From Acidobacteriales bacterium 59-55 (GTDB taxonomy: Bacteria; Acidobacteriota; Terriglobia; Terriglobales; Acidobacteriaceae): a stretch of 64,000 nucleotides of DNA. The notes beneath the pieces were generated by a model that saw only the letters and a program-made list of their open reading frames with translations, was not told where the DNA came from and ran no database searches. The stretch spans positions 124,001-188,000 of the forward strand of contig MKSV01000008.1 of assembly GCA_001897435.1 (NCBI GenBank). Direction: 5' to 3'. Positions within the stretch are counted from its first letter, which is position 1; each line of letters starts with the position of its first letter. Below are positions 56,613 to 64,000 of this stretch, piece by piece. The position numbers and the translations under genes are program-made.

Positions 56613-57254
56613 ATGTCCTCGCTGATTTTTAAGACCGAAGAACGTCAAGTGTTTGTCGCAACCGATACGCTCGCAGTCGCGCCTGGTGGTAGGGCGTTGA
56701 TGTTCACAACGAAGGCCTTGATTGTTCCCCATTTGAGGATGCTCATGGCTGGAACCGGTACAGGAGGATTCCTTGATCGCTGGTTCGTGAAGGTGAATAG
56801 TGGCAAGGTCGTCATCGGAATTGAGAATCTGGACTACCACACCCCGAAATCTCTTTCCGATCTCTGGCAGAAATTCAAAGAGGAAATGGACGACTTTCCC
56901 GAAGGCCAGAAGACAACCGTTTACCATTATGGCTTCTCCGAAGAGACGGGCGTGATACGGGCATTCGCCTACCGGTCTACAAACGGGTTCGTGAGCGAGC
57001 CTCTTGGATACGGGATCGCGATGAAGCCCGAATGCTCGATCCCCGAAAACCTTCAACTCCCCGGCGACATCAAGAGCATGATGGACGAACAGCGTGAGAT
57101 TCAAAGAGCTTTGCCCGAGAGTCAACGCGTCTACATCGGGGGTGAGATTCAGATACACCATCTGATGGAAGCGGGTTTCAATGTCTACACGTTGGATCGT
57201 TTCGATGATTTTGCCTCCGATGCGGTCACAATGTTCAACGCGTTCCGCAAGTAG
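56613..57254 (+). CDS. proteasome-fold (Ntn hydrolase) protein with probable Ser nucleophile
   Basis: A 213-aa protein resembling proteasome beta subunits and HslV-type Ntn hydrolases. If the initiator Met is removed, Ser becomes residue 1 and the sequence SSLIFKTEERQVFVATDTLA puts Asp at 17 and, in FTTKALIVP, Lys at 33. These are the three core catalytic positions (nucleophile, Asp17, Lys33) with exact family spacing. LRMLMAGTGTGG follows at the glycine turn of the family, and YHYGFSEETGVIRAF matches the strand pair before the substrate channel. It is neither a clear Anbu nor HslV, and no ATPase partner is encoded in the window. It is divergent from the DUF4365 gene (105 bp) and followed 55 bp later by a membrane protein. 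Confidence 0.68.
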   Translation: MSSLIFKTEERQVFVATDTLAVAPGGRALMFTTKALIVPHLRMLMAGTGTGGFLDRWFVKVNSGKVVIGIENLDYHTPKSLSDLWQKFKEEMDDFPEGQKTTVYHYGFSEETGVIRAFAYRSTNGFVSEPLGYGIAMKPECSIPENLQLPGDIKSMMDEQREIQRALPESQRVYIGGEIQIHHLMEAGFNVYTLDRFDDFASDAVTMFNAFRK

Positions 57255-57309
57255 TGGCGCTAGCGTTCAGATCCCGCAATCCTCGAATTACGGCATATAG
57301 AATTGCGGG

Positions 57310-59700
57310 GTGGAATGGCGATCCAGATTCCCATCATTTCCGCGCGCCGCGAAAGATTGGCTGAGGCTCCAGCTCGCCTCCCCACGCTATCAGAAAATCT
57401 ATCTCGCCTACTGGAAAGCCAAGACTCATCTTTGGACGGTTGTGATCGCCGGATTGCTTCTGGTAACCGGTTCGATTCTTTTCATCTTCCGTTTCAGACT
57501 TGGTGCATACTTCTTGCGCCTCGATCCAGCGGTGCTTCCGCAACTCTGTATCGGTGTGGGCGCCGCTCTCATCGGACTGATAGCAGTTGTGTTCACGCTC
57601 AGCTTGTTCGTGATCCAACAGATATCCGATCGGTCGGTTCCGGGAATTCTTAGAGAGTACGCGGCAGATAACATCACTCGTGCCATCTATGCTGCCTTGT
57701 CGGTCTTAGCCGTAACCTGCCTTGTCGGCGCTTTGGTTTCGCCGAAACATCATCCCGTCGCTGCATTCTGCTTGCCTGTCTTCTGCGCTGTCATAAGCCT
57801 CGTACTTCTTTCCATTCTCTTTGTCAGGGTGGCATTCCTCAGCGACCCCTCCAACATCGTCGCGCACATTTGGAAGACAGCCCATGCCGAAGTCAAGCGC
57901 CTACGCGTCGTTCAGGATGAGTTGGTCCGTTTCAACAAGCTGAAGAATGAGACCGACCCGCTCGGCCGCACCGTAGACAACATCGGCGTCACTACGGCGG
58001 CTCTTTATGCCAAGGCACCGTTTCTGGCAAAGCGACTTAAGAAGTCTCTTGATGATCTCTACTCCCTGACTCGCCACTTCAGCGCCGAACAGCAATACAG
58101 CCTGCTGTACGAGTCAAGCGAGGCCATCATCCACATCCTTCAGCAATACATCGAAGTGCGCGGTTCTAGCCTCAATATGGCGAACAGTACGACAGCGATG
58201 ATGGGCATCGGAACGGGTTGGGATGGGGTGATCGGAACATCTATGGAGACGTTCGCGGCTTTATTGCGAACGTCTGTCGAGACAGGAGATACGCAGAGAG
58301 CGCAGACGCTCATAAAACCCTTAGCGAAGCTGGCTAAGAACAGCGTCCGGACGATGCCATTCAATGCGCCACCCGACGAACATCCTACGGTCGCGTTCAT
58401 CATTGGATATTTAACAATCGCTGGGAAGCAAGCACTCGGCAAGAAAAACGAAGATGTCATACTCACGCTTAACGACCAGCTCTTGCCCATTGCTGGAGAG
58501 TTGGCTGTCGGTGGCTCATTGAGCACACTGCGCTGGCTCATAGAAGAGTGGTCCCAGATCGCGACCATAGCCGTCCTCACGCGGCAACAGACCGCAGCGA
58601 CCGATACGGCTGAAGCGTTGCTCAAGCTACTGGCCTACGTGATCGAACGTGATGATCTCGGACATTCTGGCCTAGTCAAGACCGTTCGGAATGTCATCTT
58701 GAACCTATGCAGGACAGAGGTGACCCTGGCAGCAAAGGGCCAAAGCCTCGGAGCAAGTATGAGCGCATCGCCTGACACGCCGTTGCGGCTCTCGCTTTCT
58801 GGCGTAAGTACGGTCTCGTTTCAGTCCCTTCATTCGAAGTTGGTGAACAAGATTGCTGGCTCGTATTCGGAACAGAGGCATGCGATTTGGAGCAGTGCCG
58901 TTCACATGCTCGATGAGCTTGATGACGGACTTTGGATGTCATTTGAGAAGATGGGCCTCGCAAGCGCTGCGGGTCAAGAATCCATACTGTTCTATCTCAA
59001 TCAGTGTGCCTACAGTATCGGAGAGCAACTTTTATGGCTTTGGCAGCGCATCACAACCGCGAATTTGCCTGAGATTGACCTCTATGCGATAGCTGACGGC
59101 GAGGAGCGGGTTAAAACTGCTGGACACATTCATCGCCGAGAAGAATACCCTGACCATCTGGAGGAAATGATTCACTGGCACGTCATCGCCTTCTACAGCC
59201 GCTGCCGGACGCTTCAGCCAGCTACCGCAAACGATTTGAACCTTCGGGATTGTTTCGCCAGCGCCGTCGCCCTGGCAAAACAGGCTCTTGGGCTTGGACT
59301 CACCAAACTCGCTACCGACACTGCTCAAACCATGGGGCGATCTGGAACTGCTGTTCTGGACGCAGGAGGAGTCGGCGGCGTAGTCGAAAGCTGCAGAATG
59401 ATTTCGGTTTTGCCAGAGCTTGGGCTTGTGGCGCTCCATGAGAATTCGGGAGAGGTACTGACCGCAATCGAAGACGCTCTCAAAGAGTTCATCGCCCACG
59501 CTAATGAGCTCATCAAGGATGACCTAGCGGTTTTTCAGAATTGGAGCTCTCCAGTCCGCCTCGTGACTGAAAAATTGGACGAATTGGCTAACGGCACAGA
59601 TCGGGGCATAAACGGAGTCAGGCTATCAGTATGGAGACCGACCTTCACACGTGATGAGGCGACGACATACCTCCAGATGCTGAGGGAAGTCCTCGCTTGA
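57310..59700 (+). CDS. DUF2254-like membrane protein with long soluble C-terminus
   Basis: A 796-aa protein starting at GTG 57310. Four hydrophobic segments lie at about 38-60, 75-105, 117-140 and 145-172; the second (VVFTLSLFVIQQISDRSVPGI) resembles the signature of DUF2254 membrane proteins. The remaining ~620 residues are predicted to be soluble, mostly helical, with no recognisable enzyme motif. It is 55 bp after the Ntn hydrolase gene, so the two are likely cotranscribed and a functional link is plausible. It is possibly a membrane anchor or channel-like partner for the cassette; unproven. Confidence 0.65.
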   Translation: MEWRSRFPSFPRAAKDWLRLQLASPRYQKIYLAYWKAKTHLWTVVIAGLLLVTGSILFIFRFRLGAYFLRLDPAVLPQLCIGVGAALIGLIAVVFTLSLFVIQQISDRSVPGILREYAADNITRAIYAALSVLAVTCLVGALVSPKHHPVAAFCLPVFCAVISLVLLSILFVRVAFLSDPSNIVAHIWKTAHAEVKRLRVVQDELVRFNKLKNETDPLGRTVDNIGVTTAALYAKAPFLAKRLKKSLDDLYSLTRHFSAEQQYSLLYESSEAIIHILQQYIEVRGSSLNMANSTTAMMGIGTGWDGVIGTSMETFAALLRTSVETGDTQRAQTLIKPLAKLAKNSVRTMPFNAPPDEHPTVAFIIGYLTIAGKQALGKKNEDVILTLNDQLLPIAGELAVGGSLSTLRWLIEEWSQIATIAVLTRQQTAATDTAEALLKLLAYVIERDDLGHSGLVKTVRNVILNLCRTEVTLAAKGQSLGASMSASPDTPLRLSLSGVSTVSFQSLHSKLVNKIAGSYSEQRHAIWSSAVHMLDELDDGLWMSFEKMGLASAAGQESILFYLNQCAYSIGEQLLWLWQRITTANLPEIDLYAIADGEERVKTAGHIHRREEYPDHLEEMIHWHVIAFYSRCRTLQPATANDLNLRDCFASAVALAKQALGLGLTKLATDTAQTMGRSGTAVLDAGGVGGVVESCRMISVLPELGLVALHENSGEVLTAIEDALKEFIAHANELIKDDLAVFQNWSSPVRLVTEKLDELANGTDRGINGVRLSVWRPTFTRDEATTYLQMLREVLA

Positions 59701-59770
59701 GCGAGCAGGGCACTGGATGTCGTTGGTCCCCACACTTTGTGAACGAAATGCGATCCGGTGACCATGTACA

Positions 59771-59850
59771 TGGACACCAAATCTGATAAACTCAGTCTTG
59801 TTGTGCCGGTGCTCGTCTTGGTGTCCAGTTTGGTGTCCACTTGGTGTCCA
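59771..59850 (+). repeat. TTGGTGTCCA direct repeats, possible integrase arm sites
   Basis: TTGGTGTCCA occurs three times (59818, 59830 and 59841), plus one inverted copy TGGACACCAA (59771-59780). They lie about 117 bp before the tRNA-Val fragment, the same distance as the 27.4-kb repeats from theirs, and are followed by an ATCACCTCCAAAA-like stretch. Confidence 0.55.
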
Positions 59851-59965
59851 AATCACCTCCAAAACTGAGTCCATAGCAGCGACAAGGTAGAAAAGAACGA
59901 AACCAGAGAATTCTGCGAAACGCTTGATTCTATGTGACTTTAATCCAAGTTGCTGAAAAGCTTCT

Positions 59966-60009
<44 letters not shown>

Positions 60010-60186
60010 AAAGCATCAAATCAGAAGAGACCTATTTCAAGCATGGGGACACTCCTGTTTCTGACTGCGTGATTCGGTAAAACCATCCCCGTTCTAGTCT
60101 CTCAACTTGCAATCGCGGAAAGTGCGCTCGACCCACCGCTCACGAACAGCCTGTCGACCGGTTAACTTAGAATCGGCATGTCAGGA

Positions 60187-60208
60187 TGGTTGTCCAGGTG
60201 GTTGTCCA
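60187..60208 (+). repeat. paired GGTTGTCCA repeat upstream of the tRNA-Thr fragment
   Basis: TGGTTGTCCA (60187-60196) and its near-repeat (60199-60208) are followed by AACCCACCCAGAAA, like the stretches after the other two repeat sets. About 80 bp before the tRNA-Thr fragment. Confidence 0.5.
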
Positions 60209-60287
60209 AACCCACCCAGAAACAACCCAAAACGTTCCAAAATACCTTGCAACGTGCTATAACTCACAACAACCTACGCAGGGCTGA

Positions 60288-60337
60288 GCCGATTCGTAAT
60301 CAGTAGGTCAGCGGTTCGACTCCGCTCATCGGCTCCA
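60288..60337 (+). pseudogene. 3' half of tRNA-Thr(CGT) ending in CCA
   Basis: The fragment begins in the anticodon arm (loop TTCGTAA, anticodon CGT), then TAGGTC, a T-arm AGCGG-TTCGACT-CCGCT and CATCGGC-T-CCA. No 5' half of this tRNA lies upstream. A 3' tRNA piece with CCA is the usual trace left at the distal end of an element integrated in a tRNA gene. Confidence 0.8.
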
Positions 60338-60362
60338 TCCTTTCAATAACTTAGAAGCGTCT

Positions 60363-60399
60363 CGTACATCTCCCGCAGGACGACTGCGGGAGATGTACG
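60363..60399. repeat. perfect 16-bp inverted repeat with 5-nt loop
   Basis: CGTACATCTCCCGCAG-GACGA-CTGCGGGAGATGTACG pairs without mismatch. It is 26 bp after the tRNA-Thr fragment. There is no T-tract on either side, so it is not a standard terminator; it could be a recombination or processing site. Confidence 0.7.
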
Positions 60400-60489
60400 G
60401 GAATTGCTCAGTTCGCCACCTTCAATATTTAAAGTGACTTCGAGTGGTTGCTCTTGTTCACAACTGCCGCAACCCGATCCAGGGGAAGG

Positions 60490-60619
60490 TCTGATTAAGT
60501 CTCGGAAGATGTCCTCAGCGGCTAAAGCCGCGTTGCAGTCAAGCTATTTGCGGCATCCTTCGGCTTCGCTCAGGACAGGCTCTAAAGCCGTGCCCTTAAC
60601 AGAACCGGACTTAATCAGA
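60490..60619. mobile_element. MITE-like element with REP-type palindromes
   Basis: 12-bp perfect terminal inverted repeats TCTGATTAAGTC (60490-60501) and GACTTAATCAGA (60608-60619) bound a 130-bp element. Inside are the palindrome GCGGCTAAAGCCGC (60518-60531) and GC-rich sequence including ATCCTTCGGCTTCGCTCAGG, of the kind repeated in intergenic regions of acidobacterial genomes. There is no coding capacity. Confidence 0.6.
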
Positions 60620-60625
60620 GGTTTC

Positions 60626-63025
60626 CTAGGGTTTCTTTGCGACAGACGGAAGGGCAAAGGCGATATATCCCTTCGAGGTTGGGGCAGGCGTCGGTACGCC
60701 GCCGGGCGGAATATAGGCTCCTTCCGGGTAGGGCGTGCCGGCTCCGCTGACAGCGAACAGAATGTACTCCCGTCCGTTTGCTTCGTAGACGGCGGGCACT
60801 CCCTGCGATCCATTTGGAAGATCTTTGCTGAAGATCAGCTTGCCGGTAGCACTGCTCAAGGCATAGAGCTTTGAATCGTTGCCGGCGAACAGGACCAGAC
60901 CTCCGGCCGTGGTGACGAAGCCGCTCTTGGGATAGACATTGCCGCGCATCGTGCCGCTCGGACCCGCTTCCGGAACGTCACCATATGGTGTCTGCCATTT
61001 GATCTTGCCGGTGTTCAGGTCGTAGGCCGTGATGGTGCTCCATGGTGGCTTGACGATGTAGCCTTCGTTTCCGTAGCCGGTCTTATAACGTGATGGAGGT
61101 CCCTCGACATCCTTCGGGTAGGATGGCTCCGTCCTCAGCGTCCTCATCATGGCCTGCATCGAAGGCGTGGGCGCCGAACCGAGAGGTGCAAGGTCGGGCT
61201 GTTTCAGGAACGCCATCAGATCGTCCATGGATTTTTCCGGCAGCGAAGAAAACGACGGCATGGTCGCTCTGCCGTTCATGATCGTGTTGTGGGTCGCCTC
61301 CGCGCCCAGGCGGCTGACGACCGTGTCGAGGGCGGGGCCGCGATCTCCCTTCAGCTCCGGACCGTGGCAAAGCTGGCAATTCTGCTCATACACCGCACGC
61401 CCCATTTGCTCCTGGTTCGGAAAGCGTGGCCGAACTCCCCGCGCAGTGTGCGGGCGAGACGGAATCAGCCCACCCGCATTCGCGGTCGTGGATTCGCCTC
61501 CCGGCACCAGCTTCACGATCGAGGGCATGTTCTTCCCTAAAACGTAGACGGTGCCGTTCGTGGGATCCGCACCGGTGCTAAAGAATAATGCGCCACCGTT
61601 CACGCTCGGCATGTTGATGGTATCGACGCCGACAGCGGGCGGCGTATAGAAACCGGTTCTCGCTTTCGATAGACGCTCTTTCCACCAGGCGACCTCGTCC
61701 GGCCTCATGAATCCTTCGTACATGTCCTTGACGGTCATGCCCTGGCGTGTAAACGGAGGCACTACCGTGGGGAAGGGCTGCGTCTTCGAGGTGATTTCAC
61801 CAGGAACGTCGCTCTGCGGAACAGGCCGCTCCTCGATGGGCCATAGCGGCTTTCCCGTGACGCGATCGAATACAAAGAGGAAGCCGTTCTTCGAGGCGAG
61901 CGCCACCGCGTCGACCATCTTACCGTCGTGCTTTACCGTCACCAACTGGGGAGCAGCATCCGGATCGTAATCCCATACATCGTGATGAACGATCTGGTAA
62001 TGCCAGAGCTGCTTGCCTGTGCGGGCGTCCAGCGCCAGAAGACAATCTGCATAAAGGTTGTTGCCGGGACGGTCTCCGCCATAGAGTTCATATTTCGCCG
62101 ATGCCACGGGGAAGTAGGCAATTCCGCGCTTTGGATCAACGGTAATCTCCCCCCAGACGTCTACGCCGCCCATGTATTTATAGGCATCTTTGGGCCAGGT
62201 GTCATATCCAAACTCGCCCGGGCGCGGAATGGTATGGAAGACCCACAGCAGCTTGCCCGTGACGACATCGAAGGCGCGAATATCACCTGGAGGCGCCAGG
62301 TATCCTTCTCCCGTCGCGCTTCCAAGAAGGATGATGTTCTCAAAGATGCGGCCTGGAGTTCTTGAGGAGAGGGGGCGGGTCGCCCGGTCGATGCCGATCT
62401 TGAGGTCCAGTTTGCCGTGATCCGCAAAGGAATCGACCAGCTTGCCTGTCCGTGCATCGAGAGCCTGCAGGAAACCTCCTGAAGAGACGAGCACACGCCG
62501 GTCCTTGCGATCCTTGCTCTCCCAATAGTTCGCTCCGCGCATGCCGGCGATCCCGCTAAAGCGGGACGCTGTAGCTCCCGGGGCGGTAAAGGAATGCTCC
62601 CACAACTCCTTGCCGGTCGCCGCATTCACCGCCACCAGGGACCCCTTCTTGGCGGCGAAATATGCGATGTTATCGATGACCAGCGGACTGAATGTATAGG
62701 TCACGTCATCTCCGGTCGGATAACTCCAGGCAACTTCCAGCTTGTTCACATTGCCGGTATTGATCTGCGTCAACGGCGAATAGTGGGAGCTCTCCGGACC
62801 GCCGAGATAGTCGGCCCAGTTGGTCCCAGCCTGCTGCGCATACGACGTGGAGCTGTAGGCGAGCGTGGCGATCACCAGGGCGGCAGAGAACAACCCGGGC
62901 CTGCCTTGCTTCGACGCACCGCGGCTGCCGGCGCGTGGATCTGATTTCGGGGACGATGCATGCAATGTGCCTGGGACGTAACGGTCGAGGGCTTCTGCCA
63001 TCCGTGATGTTTGCGGACCTTCCAT
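60626..63025 (-). CDS. PQQ-dependent dehydrogenase with inserted cytochrome c domain
   Basis: A 799-aa periplasmic quinoprotein. The N-terminus (about 1-55) carries basic residues and a hydrophobic stretch (LFSAALVIATLAYSSTSYAQQ), a signal peptide or anchor. An eight-bladed PQQ propeller follows (NWADYLGGPESSHYSPL, then repeated TGKELW-type tryptophan docking motifs). A cytochrome c domain with the heme motif C550-QL-C553-H554 is inserted before the last propeller segments, and the propeller then resumes (YDLNTGKIKW) to the C-terminus. ATG 63025 has AGGAAGGG 6 nt upstream; the frame opens at 63088. The enzyme would oxidise a sugar or alcohol and pass electrons through the heme to the respiratory chain. 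Substrate not determined. Confidence 0.9.
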   Translation of the reverse strand: MEGPQTSRMAEALDRYVPGTLHASSPKSDPRAGSRGASKQGRPGLFSAALVIATLAYSSTSYAQQAGTNWADYLGGPESSHYSPLTQINTGNVNKLEVAWSYPTGDDVTYTFSPLVIDNIAYFAAKKGSLVAVNAATGKELWEHSFTAPGATASRFSGIAGMRGANYWESKDRKDRRVLVSSGGFLQALDARTGKLVDSFADHGKLDLKIGIDRATRPLSSRTPGRIFENIILLGSATGEGYLAPPGDIRAFDVVTGKLLWVFHTIPRPGEFGYDTWPKDAYKYMGGVDVWGEITVDPKRGIAYFPVASAKYELYGGDRPGNNLYADCLLALDARTGKQLWHYQIVHHDVWDYDPDAAPQLVTVKHDGKMVDAVALASKNGFLFVFDRVTGKPLWPIEERPVPQSDVPGEITSKTQPFPTVVPPFTRQGMTVKDMYEGFMRPDEVAWWKERLSKARTGFYTPPAVGVDTINMPSVNGGALFFSTGADPTNGTVYVLGKNMPSIVKLVPGGESTTANAGGLIPSRPHTARGVRPRFPNQEQMGRAVYEQNCQLCHGPELKGDRGPALDTVVSRLGAEATHNTIMNGRATMPSFSSLPEKSMDDLMAFLKQPDLAPLGSAPTPSMQAMMRTLRTEPSYPKDVEGPPSRYKTGYGNEGYIVKPPWSTITAYDLNTGKIKWQTPYGDVPEAGPSGTMRGNVYPKSGFVTTAGGLVLFAGNDSKLYALSSATGKLIFSKDLPNGSQGVPAVYEANGREYILFAVSGAGTPYPEGAYIPPGGVPTPAPTSKGYIAFALPSVAKKP

Positions 63026-63491
63026 GTTTTTCCCTTCCTGGGAGAGAGTGCAATCGCCGAAGCATGTGGGAATGACGCAAGACATCATTCGTACTACGCA
63101 ACGAGCGAGAGGCTATTCTTTTGGTAGAAGGCACTCTATCACGACTGCGAGAGTGCATGTTTGTAGAAAAATCAGAGAGGCAGGGCCGCGTCGCGCAAGG
63201 GACTCGCAATTCATCTCGAAGCGGTCGCTGATCGTATCCGGAATGCTTTTTATCGTTCAGGCACTTGACTGTCACAAATTTCCACGAGTAATATGCTTTG
63301 GGAATAACGCAGGCGTATTTGCACAATACGCATGATATCTGGACTGCCGCGACAAAGAACAGAGACCAATCCGATTCTTCCTGGTGTCAATTAATTCCAG
63401 AGGAGTGTGCTTTCAGGCTTTCGACGCTGCCGCAGATCCGATCTAAATACTGAAATCAACCGCAGATCCGTTACCAATTTGGAGACCTTTC
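63026..63491. other. divergent intergenic region
   Basis: About 465 bp between the divergent dehydrogenase and DUF1080 genes. It contains a good promoter match for the rightward gene (see next entry); nothing else is supported. Confidence 0.4.
63265..63294 (+). promoter_or_regulatory. predicted sigma-70-like promoter for the DUF1080 gene
   Basis: TTGACT (63265-63270), an 18-bp spacer and TAATAT (63289-63294). It would give a leader of about 190 nt before the ATG at 63492. Confidence 0.4.
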
Positions 63492-64000
63492 ATGCCGTGT
63501 AAATCCTATTTAACGTTGGCACTGTTGGCACTGGCTGGAGCCGTGCCCATGGTGGCTGTCGGGCCGTCGTTTGTTCCGGATGTGACCTTTACCGGCTCCA
63601 GTCTTACAGGATGGCACACGGTTGGCAATGCGAAATGGACTGCGGAGAACGGCGAAATTGTAGGCAAGCCGACTGCCGCCAGCGGCGGCTGGCTGGTCCT
63701 GGACGAGTCTTATCAGGACGTTGGCGTGTACGTGGAGTATCGCTGCACAGGCGGCTGTCAAGCGGGCGTGTTGTTTCGCGAGACCAAGGGCGACGCCGGC
63801 ATGAAGGGGACGTTTGTCGATCTGTCCGATCCCCAGATTACAACCTATTCGGTAACGCTGGGCGCCGACGGCGCCATCACTTCGCGCAACAAGGCGAGGA
63901 GAGGAGGCGGGCTTGTCCGGTTTACCCCTCCTCCTGATCCGAACGCTCCGGTTAGAAACTACCGTCCCCGGCCTACCGCCGCCGGGCTGCCTTTGACGCC
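63492..64000 (+). CDS. DUF1080 (3-keto-disaccharide hydrolase domain) secreted protein, 3' end outside window
   Basis: The gene is open to the last base (169 codons plus two bases visible), so it is partial. It begins with a signal peptide (MPCKSYLTLALLALAGAVP) and then a LamG-like DUF1080 domain: SLTGWHTVGNAKWTAENGEI, GGWLVLDESYQDVGVYVEYR, and AGVLFRE, the strands typical of the family. GGAG lies 7 nt upstream of the ATG. Such domains bind or cleave sugars in secreted proteins. It is divergent from the PQQ dehydrogenase gene. Confidence 0.85.
   Translation, partial: MPCKSYLTLALLALAGAVPMVAVGPSFVPDVTFTGSSLTGWHTVGNAKWTAENGEIVGKPTAASGGWLVLDESYQDVGVYVEYRCTGGCQAGVLFRETKGDAGMKGTFVDLSDPQITTYSVTLGADGAITSRNKARRGGGLVRFTPPPDPNAPVRNYRPRPTAAGLPLT

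Noticed and set aside
60363..60399. Rho-independent terminator
   Set aside because: The stem is strong but lacks a T-tract on either strand.
60404..60874. 156-aa plus-strand frame
   Set aside because: It runs through the MITE-like element and is antisense to the end of the PQQ dehydrogenase.

Overview
The window looks like an accessory-rich chromosomal stretch from an acidobacterium (class Terriglobia). Three kinds of gene point there: seven full-length acidobacterial duplicated orphan permeases (ADOP) led by PadR regulators; large outer-membrane receptors that start with a carboxypeptidase-regulatory (CarboxypepD_reg) domain and lack SusD partners; and LytS-like kinases paired with LytTR regulators. 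No rRNA, complete tRNA, CRISPR array, transposase or integrase gene was found.

Layout. (1) 0-21 kb holds surface-polysaccharide and accessory metabolism genes: two GT11 fucosyltransferase-like proteins, GT14-, GT25-, GT32- and GT4-type glycosyltransferases, an ABC exporter, two SAM methyltransferases, a carboxymuconolactone decarboxylase-family protein and an Sfp-type phosphopantetheinyl transferase. A first signalling/receptor module (kinase, regulator, receptor) lies inside it at 1.1-6.3 kb. (2) 21.8-26.5 kb carries a second receptor-kinase-regulator module, preceded by a frameshifted relic of a LytTR regulator at 19.7 kb. (3) 28-52.7 kb is a minus-strand block of three PadR-headed operons encoding seven ADOP permeases, with a third kinase-regulator-receptor module between the first two. 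(4) 53-59.7 kb is a compact set of four unusual genes: a YiiX-like cysteine peptidase with a zinc-finger tail, a DUF4365 (PD-(D/E)XK-like) protein with a zinc-finger tail, a proteasome-fold Ntn hydrolase with an apparent Ser nucleophile, and a DUF2254-like membrane protein. (5) 59.7-60.6 kb is a boundary zone of truncated tRNA genes, short direct repeats, a perfect 16-bp hairpin and a MITE-like element. (6) From 60.6 kb a visibly more GC-rich backbone begins, with a PQQ dehydrogenase containing an inserted cytochrome c domain and a DUF1080 protein cut by the window end.

How the genes work together. In each module a LytS-type membrane kinase would phosphorylate a LytTR response regulator that probably controls the adjacent outer-membrane receptor. 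The PadR regulators probably repress their own ADOP operons; each has a TTGACA box upstream of its start and an inverted repeat nearby. The 53-59.7 kb cassette combines nuclease-like, peptidase-like, Ntn-hydrolase and membrane parts. It sits next to tRNA-fragment boundaries, so it is the best candidate here for an undescribed, possibly defence- or stress-related, system. That role is inference only.
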